Position numbers and translations under genes: made by a program. DNA of 64,000 bases from Prorocentrum cordatum (taxonomy: Eukaryota > Sar > Dinophyceae > Prorocentrales > Prorocentraceae), in NCBI GenBank assembly GCA_963575745.1, contig CAUYUJ010020527.1, positions 259,464 through 323,463 on the forward strand. The letters are read 5' to 3'. Shown here one piece after another: positions 52,806 through 62,767 of this stretch; the stretch's first letter is position 1; every line of letters begins with the position of its first letter. The notes under the pieces are model-generated. The model did not search any database, was not told the DNA's origin, and worked only from the letters and a program-made list of their open reading frames with translations.

Positions 52806-52855
52806 GCTGGTTACTGTAACTAGTTGACTTATTGCTGGTTACTGTAACTAGTTGA
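52806..52855. repeat. 26-bp direct repeat pair with internal palindrome
   Basis: TTGCTGGTTACTGTAACTAG occurs at about 52806 and 52832. GTTACTGTAAC is nearly palindromic. It sits at the left part of the block interrupting the LINE. Confidence 0.85.
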
Positions 52856-52944
52856 TTGACCGCGCGAGGGGGGGGGAGGCCCAAAGTGGCTTTTTAGCGT
52901 CCCCTGGGCGCGTTGTCTGAATTGCTGGGGGGGCTCGAAATCGA

Positions 52945-53690
52945 CACCCCTCACGCAGATCCGCGGGGTCAGGGTCCAAAAACACATGGGATTTGCCACA
53001 TTTCTGAAATTCGGTGCCACCCCTCACGCAGATCCGCGGGGTCAGGGTCCAAAAACACAAGGGATTTGCCACATTTCTGAAATTCGGTGCCACCCCTCAC
53101 GCAGATCCGCGGGGTCAGGGTCCAAAAACACAAGGGATTTGCCACATTTCTGAAATTCGGTGCCACCCCTCACGCAGATCCGCGGGGTCAGGGTCCAAAA
53201 ACACAAGGGATTTGCCACATTTCTGAAATTCGGTGCCACCCCTCACGCAGATCCGCGGGGTCAGGGTCCAAAAACACAGGGATTTGCCACATTTCTGAAA
53301 TTCGGTGCCACCCCTCACGCAGATCCGCGGGGTCAGGGTCCAAAAACACAGGGATTTGCCACATTTCTGAAATTCGGTGCCACCCCTCACGCAGATCCGC
53401 GGGGTCAGGGTCCAAAAACACATGGGATTTGCCACATTTCTGAAATTCGGTGCCACCCCTCACGCAGATCCGCGGGGTCAGGGTCCAAAAACACAGGGGA
53501 TTTGCCACATTTCTGAAATTCGGTGCCACCCCTCACGCAGATCCGCGGGGTCAGGGTCCAAAAACACAGGGGATTTGCCACATTTCTGAAATTCGGCGCC
53601 ACCCCTTACGCAGATCCGCGGGGTCAGGGTCCAAAAACACAGGGGATTTGCCACATTTCTGAAATTCGGTGCCACCCTTCACGCACATCC
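52945..53690. repeat. 73-bp satellite, ten near-identical copies
   Basis: CACCCCTCACGCAGATCCGC recurs at 52945, 53018, 53091, 53164, 53237, 53309, 53381, 53454, 53527 and 53600, with a worn eleventh start at 53673. Steps are 73 bp except two of 72 bp. Variation is concentrated in the CACAAGGG/CACATGGG/CACAGGG position. The unit is not a multiple of three, so frames cycle. Confidence 0.97.
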
Positions 53691-53805
53691 ATCGCAAGGC
53701 GTGGTAACCCAAACTGCGAGAACTCCCTCGGCCCTTTAATCGCAAGGTGTGGTAACCAAGCCCGTAAACCATACACGTCTTACCAATCGCCAGGTGTGGT
53801 AACCC
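53691..53805. repeat. ~48-bp imperfect triple repeat
   Basis: ATCGCAAGGTGTGGTAACC-like sequence occurs at 53691, 53739 and 53786 (steps 48 and 47), directly after the 73-bp array. Confidence 0.8.
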
Positions 53806-53917
53806 CTCTTGTGATCAGTTGGTTTTGCTGATTGCGAATCGGCTTCGCATCAAGTTTCGATACTGCTTCACGACAGCGCCAAGGCCTCATGACTTCGCTC
53901 TTCCATGGCCCATTCTC

Positions 53918-53961
53918 CGAGAGAGGGGGCCGGCGGCAGGGGGCGAAGCCCTTACGGATAT
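53918..53961. repeat. 44-bp dispersed motif, copy 1
   Basis: GAGAGAGGGGGCCGGCG, then CAG.GGGCGAAGCCCT.ACGGATA. It recurs at 56077-56121 with about four differences. It lies at the right end of the block interrupting the LINE. GGGCGAAGCCC can form a small hairpin. Confidence 0.8.
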
Positions 53962-53989
53962 AAAAAAGACCTTGGTGACTTAAACGAAG

Positions 53990-54597
53990 GCCGGCTACAT
54001 GCAGCGTACATCAAGAGCCTTAGAGCGGCGACGGACCTTGTGCACACGGCTAACTCAAGCACTCATTACACGGATGCGTACGTTCTATTTCGTACCCGTC
54101 GACCTGCAATTCATGCTCCTCGTCGAATACGGCGCCTTCGTTATTTGGAGCGTGTCTTGAATCATGGGCCAGCTACGCTTCGCGCACTTCTCGATGCCGA
54201 CGGATTGGTTGACTCTTGGGGTGGCCTTATCATTGCTGATCTTGCCTGGCTACATCGTGTAACAGCTGATGACAGTCCTACCCGAACACCGCCTGAATGG
54301 TTTGATATTATTCGCAATTCCAGTCGTTATTATCTCCGATTGTGTACGAATGCATGGGAACGACAAACACTGTGGCACTTGGACGAGTGTCAGAACACGG
54401 CTTGGCAGCCTGCAATGTGGACCTTAGTCCCACCACCTCCTCCTGATCCTGACGAAATTTGGCGCTTTATCTGTTACGAATGTGGTGAAACGTTTCGTGC
54501 AGCTCAAGCTTGGCGTGGACATAAAACTAAAGATCATGGTGGTATCGCGGATGCGGTTTTTTGCCGAAACAGGATATTGTCGTGCGTGCGACACTGA
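53990..54597 (+). pseudogene. LINE post-RT region with intact C2H2 finger
   Basis: The frame resumes LINE-like sequence at LHAAYIKSLRAATDLVH, then RRIRRLRYLERVLNHGPATL and LIIADLAWLHRV. Near 54475-54545 it gives CYECGETFRAAQAWRGHKTKDH, spaced C-X2-C-X12-H-X4-H, a canonical C2H2 finger. Fingers after RT are thought to help such elements bind template or target. The frame is then lost at a run of six T (about 54558-54563). Confidence 0.7.
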
Positions 54598-54817
54598 CTT
54601 TCACACTCCTAAGAGGTTGTTGTATCATCTTAAGTATCGTAACACTGGATATTTAGCCCTTATCCGAACTCTTATCCCACCGATACCTCAGGAATTGTAT
54701 GACGAACTGGAGGCACGTGACGTTAAGGAGACAGCACGCTTGAAATCACTTGGATATACTGAATCGACGGCATTGGTTCCCCATACGTGGTCCACTGTAT
54801 CGCCGTGGCCGTCGTGA
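54565..54817 (+). pseudogene. Second, degenerate zinc finger
   Basis: In the +1 frame the sequence continues FFAETGYCRACDTDFH, then PKRLLYHLKYRNTGYL. C-X2-C-X12-H is kept, but the expected last ligand is not present at the usual distance. The frame continues LYDELEARDVKETARLKSLG and stops at 54815-54817. Confidence 0.6.
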
Positions 54818-55109
54818 GTATGAAGATGGACCGCTTCAACCTCCGCGCATACAGATATATCCTGATCACCCGGTCTTGCTTAGCATTCCTCAGGTACTGT
54901 ACGATCCGACATGTGAGGCTGATGTAGCTCTCTTTTATGATGGGAAGTCTCCGAGGCGTCGGATTGGGGAATCTTTTGCTGGACTGACACTTCTGAGAGG
55001 GCTAACTGTACGTGAGGTTGACGTCAGGCTTTTTGATATGACGGATAATATCCTGAATGGTGCACGTAGCTCATTGGTGCCAGATATGAGGGCCGTGTGT
55101 TTGCAGTAA
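54750..55109 (+). pseudogene. LINE C-terminal region
   Basis: A third frame carries RGPLYRRGRREYEDGP, VALFYDGKSPRRRIGESFAG and LTVREVDVRLFDMTDNILNG, ending at 55109. It reads like protein and follows the finger region directly. I do not know its function. A further frame (55097-55411) may continue it weakly. Confidence 0.5.
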
Positions 55110-55110
55110 T

Positions 55111-55640
55111 AGGCGATGTTTTGGACACGTACTCCCCGCACAAGCAGTGGGGCAACGAGACGGTGAAAGGTGTGGTACGGAATCAGGCTTCTGTCGTGAC
55201 CCTGATGATGCGATTTTTTACTTTGTTATATCAAGTCTCGATGCGATCAGGCACCATCCTGCACATAATGACGACCTGGACTTTTTGGCCTTTGGATGGT
55301 TGCGTATTTCAACAGCACGGGCGAGTTCTCATGGCTGGCGAGCTTGGCGGTGACCCCGCCGACCTGCTGGCCCATAGAATTTGTGATAGCTGGGAGACCG
55401 TGACTGGATAGTATGTAGCCGCGCGTCGTGACGGCGGCCCCTGGTTGGAGCTTGGACCGAGTGTGAGGATTTCCTTTTGACCAGGCGTGCTGGCTCCGAC
55501 TGGTGCTGTTGGGCATCAGCAGATCTCTGAATGCCGTGCGACGTGGACGGCGGTCTTTTTGAGCTCTCGCTGCGCCTTGTGGTGCCTGGTGCCGTGAGTT
55601 GTCATCACCCTCGACCATGTCTCTTGAGGAATGGTGCGGG
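55111..55640. other. Unassigned, possible LINE 3' region
   Basis: Short frames exist, but no motif or A-rich tail was found to fix the LINE end. Confidence 0.35.
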
Positions 55641-55643
55641 TCA

Positions 55644-55776
55644 GCGCCCCTCGGAGGAGCAGTGGGGCCCCCCCATGGGACCATCGCCTCCGAGGGGCGC
55701 TGTGGCGGCTTGGCGAGCGCCCCACGGAGGAGCAGCGGGGCCCCCCCACGGGCCCAACGCCTTCGCGGGGCGCGCT
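55644..55776. repeat. ~57-bp direct repeat pair
   Basis: AGCGCCCC.CGGAGGAGCAG.GGGGCCCCCCCA.GGG recurs at about 55644 and 55720, each followed by CGCCT.CG.GGGGCGCG-like sequence. Confidence 0.75.
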
Positions 55777-55949
55777 TGTTCGTTCGGCCGCTGTCGCTTC
55801 GAATCGTTAGGACAGCAGGCAGGAGGTGGGCAGGTGTGCGACGGCGACCACGACGGTGGGCCGCGGTCGCGCGGCCGCGCGGCCGCGCGGCCGCGGGTAG
55901 CATTTTTTTGCAAGAGACACCGCGGGAGCTTCCCTTGTGGCGCGAGCGC
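55777..55949. other. Unassigned; GCGGCCGC run
   Basis: CGCGGCCGCGCGGCCGCGCGGCC lies near 55871-55895, a self-complementary GC tract. Nothing else is seen. Confidence 0.5.
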
Positions 55950-56076
55950 AGCAGCAGCAGCAGGAGGAGGAGGAGTAGGATGGAGGAGGAGGAGGAGGAG
56001 GAGGAGGAGGAGGAGGAGGAGGAGTAGGATGGAGGAGGAGGAGGAGGAGGAGGAGGAGGAGGAGGAGCAGGATGGA
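55950..56076. repeat. (GGA)n tracts
   Basis: Three blocks of GGA triplets separated by GTAGGATGGA-like sequence, itself a ~45-bp tandem duplication. Confidence 0.9.
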
Positions 56077-56121
56077 GGGAGGGAGAGAGGGGGCCGGCGA
56101 CAGAGGGCGAAGCCCTCACGG
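56077..56121. repeat. 44-bp dispersed motif, copy 2
   Basis: Matches 53918-53961 (GGGGGCCGGCGACAG, GGGCGAAGCCCTCACGGATA). Confidence 0.8.
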
Positions 56122-57598
56122 ATACCGACACCACCCCGGGGCCCCAGATGGCCCTGGCCAGGCATACGTTCAGAGGTCCGCGCGGCTTCCGGTGGTCGGC
56201 GCTGGACCCCCCCCCCTCCCTGGCGCGGGGAGCGCGGCAGGGGCGACGCCGGAGGCGCCGGGAGGCGGGGCCCAGCACCAGCCCAAGAGCGCCAAGCGAA
56301 TCTGCGAGAGCTGTGCTTTGTGCCGCCTGCCCTCCTCGAGCGCTCGGGCGCGGCGCGACCGACCCCTGCCGCGAGGAGCCCCTGCCGCGGCGAGCCCCTG
56401 CCGCGCCGAGCCCCTGCCATGCCGAGCCTCGAGGCGCGCCACCGGCCGCCTGCCCACGCTCTCGGAGCGAGGCGAGACGGTCGTCGGGGAAGGGGGCCGC
56501 TTGGCCGGGAGTCGGCCAGGCCGCCCCCGCGGACCTCCAGAGGTCTTTTGGGCTCCTTCCAGGGGAGCCGAGTTCACATCCCGACCTGCTTTTGACCGCC
56601 CCAGGGCCCGGCAGGGGCCCTCCCTCGAGGCCGCAAGTGGCCAAGACCGTCCGACGCGATGCTGTTCCCAGCGCGGGGCGGCCTGGGTGCCCTGAGCCGA
56701 CGCCGCGAGCAACCCTGGGCATCGTGAAGAATTTGCGACTGGGGGGCTCGGCCCCGTCTTTCCGCGGCGTCTCTCGAGCCGCATCGATCTGCGAGGGCAC
56801 CGTGCCCGAGGCCAGGCGAGAGCGCCCAGCGCGAACAACGAGTCGGCGCCACGAGCTCACCGCGGAGCGCCGAGGAGAGGGGGGCAAGGGAGAGGGCGGG
56901 TGCGCGGCGTGGCCCCCGGCACGTGCGCGGACGAGGCGAGAGGGCGAGCAGTGGGGCGTGTTGAGAGGAGACGCAGAGGCCATGAAATCTGAGAGGTGGC
57001 ACGGCCCAGGCCATGATATCCACGCGCCCCCTGTCCTCACCTCGCCACGCCCGGAACGGGTGCGGAAGCGGTGCGCGCGGTGCCCACCAGCGGCCGCCGT
57101 TGGGCAGGCGACTGGCTGCCTCAAAAGGACGTCCGCGGCAACCCCGACAGTGAGTCCTGTTCAAAACTCAAGGTGTGCCTGAACTGCTGTCGGCATTCGT
57201 CCCGAGTCTTCCCGTAATTACCCAATTCGATCGTACCGATCTTGGACGCCCTCGAAGGCTCCCTCCTCGACCACGTCTGGTCTTCGGGTCATAACTCGGA
57301 CCTCCGGCGGCCGTTCGGGAGGCTCCGAGTACCCCGGGAGAGCTCTCGACGAGGCGCCGCTGCGGGAGAGCATCCCTAGGCGCGAAGGTCTCCAAAAATC
57401 AGCGAACTGTCCTCGTCCTCCTCTTGGACTTCCTTCGTCCTCCCCAGAGATCCGATGTCATCATCTGTTCGATACGGGGCCCCCATAAATCTCGACCCTT
57501 TCCCCAGGGGCCAGCTCTTCATACCGAGTGGCCTTGACGATCCTGCCTGGGGCCCGGCGAGGGCCCCCGGAGACCGACAGCTGTGAAAAATCGGTCCG
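56122..57598. other. Unassigned GC-rich stretch
   Basis: Long ORFs exist on both strands (up to about 345-625 codons), all Arg/Pro/Ala/Gly-rich and mutually overlapping. A CCCCTGCCGCG-type short repeat lies at 56366-56420. No gene is supported. Confidence 0.35.
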
Positions 57599-57599
57599 T

Positions 57600-57855
57600 C
57601 ATGTTTTTCCCCGAGCGCTGGAGAATCGAGGGCGTCCAAGAGGGGGGGGGCCCTGGGACACACAAATGAATACACACAAATAAAAAGATTCCCCGTACTT
57701 CCCAATATTTTCTGGGTTTTCGTCTTGCCCCCCACTTGCCATATTTTCCCATATTTTCTAGGGAATCGACGATTAATTATGTCTGTGTTTTTCCCTCCTG
57801 ATATGTTTTTCCCGAGCGTTGGAGAATCGGGGGCGTCCAAAAAGGGGGGCGTCCA
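57600..57855. repeat. ~48-bp direct repeat pair
   Basis: ATGTTTTTCCC.GAGCG.TGG followed by AGAATCG.GGGCGTCCAA occurs at 57601-57648 and 57803-57850, flanking copy 1 of the larger repeat. Confidence 0.85.
57651..57804. repeat. ~155-bp dispersed repeat, copy 1
   Basis: Shares AATACACACAAA, GATTCCCC, TTTCTGGG.TT, CCCCCACTT.CCATA, GGGAATCGACGAT and TTTTTCCCTCCTGA with 58298-58455 in direct orientation, 647 bp apart. It is notably less GC-rich than its surroundings. Confidence 0.85.
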
Positions 57856-57984
57856 AGAGGGGTGGGGGGCGCAAACCACGGCCGACGGCATGTGCGCGGC
57901 CCTGGGGGGGGGGGGGCCTGGGGACGTGATGGAAGAAGAAGAGGCGCCACGAAATCCGGGGAGGGACCATGGCCCCCGCAGGTG

Positions 57985-58100
57985 ATCTCCCCCGAGCGCC
58001 CTGGCGACCCTTAATAGCGTCGGCGAGCGCCCCTGGCGACCCCAAATAACGTCGGCGAGCGCCCTGGCGACCCTAAATAGCGTCGGCGAGCGCCCTGCCA
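57985..58100. repeat. 33-bp tandem repeat, three copies plus
   Basis: GGCGAGCGCCCTGGCGACCC followed by .AAATAGCGTC recurs three times, with a partial fourth. Confidence 0.85.
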
Positions 58101-58297
58101 GTGAATCATCACCCCCCTCGTTGCCGCCCCCGAGAGAAGTGGAAAATCCCCCCTTCCTGGGCGACCCCTGGGGACTCCCTGACCCGCGGCGCCTCCGCGT
58201 CCGTGTCCCCGGGAGGCATCGAGACCACGCTCGCGGGCCCGCTCTCCTCCTGAGGCGGGGGGGGGGCACGGCCGACCACGCGCTACACTGAAGGGAC
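58101..58297. other. Unassigned
   Basis: GC-rich linking sequence with a G-run near 58257-58267. Confidence 0.4.
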
Positions 58298-58455
58298 CCA
58301 GGGACACAAGTAAATACACACAAACAACAGGATTCCCCATGTTTTCCTAGAGTTTCTGGGCTTCTGTCTTCCCCCCCCCACTTCCCATACTTTCGCACAT
58401 CTGCCTGGGAATCGACGATGACTTGTGTATGTGCGGTTTTTTTCCCTCCTGAGAC
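58298..58455. repeat. ~155-bp dispersed repeat, copy 2
   Basis: Direct-orientation partner of 57651-57804, with small indels and about 15-20% substitutions by eye. Confidence 0.85.
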
Positions 58456-58571
58456 ACGCCGGCACGCCGGCCGCCGGGGACATCCGATCCTGGACGCCCG
58501 GCCCCCGATCGCCGATCTCCAGGTCTTGAACGACCCGATTTGCTCAATCCCGCTGCCTGTTCTTTCGTCTT

Positions 58572-58764
58572 TGATGGGCCTGTTCTCCACCACCACCACC
58601 ACCATCATAAGTTGGAGGGGGAGGGGTTCATCCTCCTCCTCCTCCTCCTCCTCCTCCTCCTCCTCCTCCTCCTCCTCCTCCTCCTTCTCCTCCTCCTCCT
58701 CCTCGTCCTCCTCCTCCTTCCCCCCTCCAACTTATGGTGGTGGTTGAGGAAAACAGGCCCATCA
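58572..58764. repeat. Foldback family 2, long copy with pyrimidine spacer
   Basis: Left arm (58572-58626) TGATGGGCCTGTTCTCC, CCACCACCA and ATAAGTTGGAGGGGG; right arm (58721-58764) CCCCTCCAACTTATGG, TGGTGG and AAAACAGGCCCATCA. The spacer is about 95 bp of TCC triplets. The termini match the copy at 38331-38403. No exact target duplication is seen here. Confidence 0.8.
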
Positions 58765-58894
58765 ATCTTGGCCCCAGGGGCCGTTTTCGGGCCCCGGGAG
58801 CCATCAAGAACGGATCGAGGGCGACAAACTGGCCCCGGGGAAGCCCTCTGGGCCGCGCACTGAAAAAATTGTGTCACCGGATGTCTGGGATCTT

Positions 58895-58895
58895 C

Positions 58896-58949
<54 letters not shown>

Positions 58950-58955
58950 AACAAC
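58895..58955. repeat. (ACG)n microsatellite
   Basis: About 17 nearly pure ACG/GAC triplets ending in ACAACAACG. Confidence 0.95.
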
Positions 58956-59079
58956 GACCCTCGAACCTGGATACCCGATCTTCGATCCTCGATGCTCTAC
59001 AAACCTCGGTCCTCGATGACAACGGTCCTCGAGCCTCGATCCAGGGATCCACCACCGCGCGCTCCGCAGCGGCAAGCGT

Positions 59080-59450
59080 GCGTCTGGCAGTGTACTTTTT
59101 ACCGTGCACGGCTCCCTGTGAGAAAACAGGTCGGCTCTCGAAACAACGGACGTCCAGTGGGTACTGCGTGTCCCTGCCGCGACTACTTAGGCGTTGGTCT
59201 TTGACCCTGCGCGGATCGTCTCACCTTGAGCGATCGCAGCTTCCCAACAGAGCGGGTCGGTCGATGTCGGCCGATTCCAGGCCATCAGATCAGCTGCATT
59301 CAACCTTGAGCGCCCGCGCAAGGATCGCCGCCGCGTCGACGCGGCGCGAACCCGCCGTAGGCGTGCGTCTGGCAACGCGTATTTTTGTTAACCACGCATA
59401 GCTCCCCGTGAGGCAACAGGCAGGACCCGCACGCAACGGACGGACGCCAG
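59080..59450. repeat. Pair of ~80-bp direct repeats
   Basis: GCGTCTGGCA, TTTTT, ACC..GCA.GGCTCCC-like and GTGAG..AACAGG, then AACGGACG..CAG occur at 59080-59158 and 59365-59450, flanking the dispersed repeat at 59199-59359. Confidence 0.75.
59199..59359. repeat. Dispersed ~160-bp repeat family, copy 1
   Basis: Copies at 59199-59359, 62768-62924 and 63356-63510 share, in order, TTTGAC..CGC, GATCGT, GAGCGATCGC, TCGATG/TCGATTC, TTCAACCTTGA.CGCCCGCG and GTCGCCGC.GTCGAC.CG. The GTTCAACCTTGAAC core is palindromic. Confidence 0.8.
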
Positions 59451-60165
59451 GAGGAGGAGGAGGATGAGGAGGAGGAGAAGGAGGAGGCATTCGATGTTCT
59501 GGCATGGGACACCTGCGCTTCGCAACCTCCCCATTGCCCTTGGCCCTTCGCAAGTCTCGCTTCCCCCTCCCCCCAAGAGGCCACAAAAAGAGCGAAAAAG
59601 CGCCGCCTATGATTTGCTCAAGACGTCGGACCTCTGAGGGTCCACTGCCATCGCGCCCTCCCCTTCCAGGGCCTACTCTTTTTGTGTACACTCCCCCCCT
59701 CCCCACACACACACACCTCGCGGGGAGGGGTCCGGGAGGGCGGGAGGGCGCGCGGGAGGATGGAGGCTCGGCGGGGAGAGGGGGCGGGAGGATGGGGGGT
59801 GGGAGGAGGAAGAGGAGCAGAGCGGAGGAAGGGGGAGAAAGGGGAAGAGGAGGGAGGGGGAGATAGGGGAGGAAGGAGGGAGAGGAGGACGAGGGGGGAG
59901 AAGGGGAGGCGGAGAGAAGGGGGACGGAGGAAGGGGAGGATCCTCGTCCTCCCTCCTTCTCCCACGCGAACGACACCACTCAGAGAGGTGTAGCCCGTCA
60001 TCAGCCACTGTGCCAGCGGCATGTTGGGGCGTGTAAGAAAGTGCGCGTCTCTTGTATAGTAGGGTTCCTTACTGCTTTATGAGGCCGCTGGCCATCACCC
60101 CCTCGTCGTACGCGTCGTCGGAAAATCGTCCCCCCTGGTGTTACTCTCCGGGTCCTCAAGGCTAC
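59451..60165. other. Unassigned; GGA and GGGA purine tracts
   Basis: GGA triplets at 59450-59490 and a long GGGAGG/GGGGAG purine stretch at about 59720-59945. No gene is seen. Confidence 0.5.
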
Positions 60166-60545
60166 TAGATGTCACCAAGATTTCCCAAGAGGCCCTGAGT
60201 AGCCTCCAGGAGACGCCCAAAGAGGACTCCAGCGAGGACCTCAGAAGTGAAAAACGTTCACCGTAAGATTGGGAAACCAGTTGCCTTGCTTTCGAGGCGC
60301 TTCGGCTTCCAAAACAGCCCAAGACGACCTCAAAAGCGCCCCAAGACAGCCCCAAGAGCGCACGTCTGCGGTTCCCGACAGCTCCACGACAGTCAGAGAC
60401 CGCCCTAAAGCGGCTGCAAGACGCCGAATGACCAACCAAAGACAGCCCAACGAGCTCTCACAGGCTGCAAGACGCACCACAAGACGCACCAAGATGCCCG
60501 GAGAGGCCTCTTCAGGACTCCCGAAGAGGCCTGCAGAGAGGCCCT
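60166..60545 (+). repeat. CAAGA-type phased repeat, plus orientation
   Basis: CCAAGA and CAAGACGCACC words at about 10-12-bp spacing, the same family as 33.3-34.6 kb. Confidence 0.7.
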
Positions 60546-60589
60546 CAGTCACCATCATGTTATTCATGACCCTCGCCCGCCACAGTCCT

Positions 60590-60676
60590 CCTCCTCCCCC
60601 TCCTCCTCCTCCTCCTCCTGCTCCTCATCAGGGTCTCTTCCTAATAATCATCATCCTCCTCGTCCTCCTCCTCCTC

Positions 60677-60732
<56 letters not shown>

Positions 60733-60754
60733 CCACCATCATCATCATCATCAG

Positions 60755-60845
<91 letters not shown>

Positions 60846-60982
60846 TTATTCATCATCATCAGAAGCAGCATCATCACCATCATCATCATCCGAATCATCA
60901 TCACCATCAGCATAATCCTCATCCTCACCATCATGATGATCATCATCGTCATCCTCGTCATCATGATCATCATCATCACCAC

Positions 60983-61023
<41 letters not shown>

Positions 61024-61100
61024 GCATCATCATCATCATGATCATAATCATTGTCATCGTCGTCATCGTCATCGTCACCATCATCATCAGCAACATCAGC

Positions 61101-61132
<32 letters not shown>

Positions 61133-61201
61133 CATCGGCAGCAGCAGCAGCATCAGCATCATGATCATCATCATCAGCGGCATCATCATCATCATCAGAA
61201 G

Positions 61202-61246
<45 letters not shown>

Positions 61247-61260
61247 TATCATCATCCGCG

Positions 61261-61315
<55 letters not shown>

Positions 61316-61760
61316 CATCATGATCAGAATCATCATCATCATCACCATCATCATCATCAGCATCATCATCCGCATCATCATCATCAGCATCACCATCATC
61401 AGCAGCATCATCATTATCCACAGCATTATCATCACAATCAGCAGCAGCAGCAGCATCATCAGCATCATCATCATCAGCAGCAGCATCAGCGGCGCCGCCG
61501 TCGGCGCCGCCGTCGTCGTCGTCATCGTCATCATCACCATCATCATCACCACCATCATCATCATCATCATCAGCATCAGCAGCATCATCATCACCATCAT
61601 GGTCATCATCATCATCGTCATCATCATCAGCATCAGCATCATCATCATCAACATCATGATCATCGTCATCGTCATCGTCATCGACCACCGATCATCGATC
61701 ATCGATCACCGGTCACCGATCATCATCATCATCAGCATCATCATTATCATCATCATGAAC
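60590..61760. repeat. CTC then (CAT)n microsatellite, over 1 kb
   Basis: A CTC tract (60590-60680) leads into more than 1 kb of CAT triplets with CAG, CAC, CGT and CCG interruptions. It creates poly-His, poly-Ser and poly-Ile (plus) and poly-Asp and poly-Met (minus) ORFs longer than any real frame nearby. Confidence 0.97.
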
Positions 61761-62767
61761 ACCATGATCAGAATCAGCTGCATGCTCATTTCCAACACCG
61801 ATACGACGCGGAAGAGCATGTCGTATGTTACGGCTCTCCCAAGCATCGGGACACGGAGTGGCAATTGCCACGCAAGGCGCTGGGCTGGCACGGGGGCAGG
61901 ACTTGCCACAGGCAGCTGGATATGTGGAAAAACGATCCTGGCGCAATGCCCGAAGCCGTTCTGTGCTCCGCAGTGGGGGCCAGGCCACGGTTTTCGGGCG
62001 CAGCCGAAATGCCTCTCGTGTGAGAGCCTACATATCAAGAATGGCCTGTGGAAGGATGTCGCACGGAGAGGTTTGCACCCTAGAAGAATCATGATAATCG
62101 GCTCGACACGGTATCTAGAGCGGGCTTCTGCCGATGGCTTTGTTCATCGGCCTGCTGTTCTGCACGAAAGTTGCCAAGTCGCACTTGCCAGGCCAGTCAA
62201 TTTGGCAGCGCGGCATGCGCCGCGCGGCACTCAGCAGGGAGAAGAGATCGGGGGAAACTTCTGCGGCTGCGGCCGCTTGGGGGTCAGGAGCCCCCCCCGA
62301 GGGCGGAGGCCAACTCTTCTGGGTCGGCGGCCTCCCGAGGTGGTCACAAGGGGTCAGAGGCGAACGGTGGGACGCACTGCGAGCCAACCGGGTCAGCGAG
62401 CGCCACGAGGAGCGGGAAGGAAAGAGGGCCAGCCGCAGGGCTGGCACAGACGCAGGCGGTCGAACAAAAAGGGAATCGGCCATGCGGCGGGCGGTGGCAC
62501 GACGAGCGCCCGTCGCGAACGCGGCGGGCGACCGCGGGTCGGCGGGGGCTGGGCGATCATCGGCGTCCTGAAGCCCGAGGAGGTCGAACTCGCTCTCTCG
62601 GCTGACGGACGTCGGGGGCTTGGGCCTCGGCGTCTGCACACGGGAGGCACGACACCAGAGCGCTCGGCCGCGGCCACCCTGCCGCGGCGGGCGAGGAGGC
62701 GGTTGCCGACTGCCCCGTCGAGCCCAGGTGCGGCAAGTTCGTGTCGTGGCGACTCACGCGCTGGTCC
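61761..62767. other. Unassigned
   Basis: The plus frame that exits the CAT tract continues with a Cys-containing stretch (WICGKTILAQCPKPFCAPQW, CLSCESLHIKNG) near 61900-62050. This could be a metal-binding remnant, but no family is recognised. Beyond 62200 both strands are open and GC-rich. Confidence 0.35.

Larger units (their letters stand above)
51301..55110 (+). mobile_element. Decayed LINE, plus strand, interrupted by satellite
   Basis: RT fingers/palm (51301-52270), the RT catalytic motif C region (52191-52772), a foreign 1.3-kb block (about 52.70-53.98 kb) and a post-RT region with zinc fingers (53.99-55.1 kb) lie in LINE order on one strand. Frame changes occur near 52190, 54560 and 54790. 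No endonuclease domain is recognised upstream. It is a different subfamily from the minus-strand LINE, judging by the motif A and motif C sequences. Confidence 0.75.

Noticed and set aside
52945-53690. CRISPR array
   Set aside because: Units are contiguous 73-bp tandem copies without unique spacers, no Cas genes are nearby, and the context is eukaryotic.
55247-57124. 625-codon minus ORF, the longest in the window
   Set aside because: It crosses GGA tracts, the 57-bp direct repeats and GC-rich DNA; its peptide is low-complexity, and plus-strand frames are equally open.
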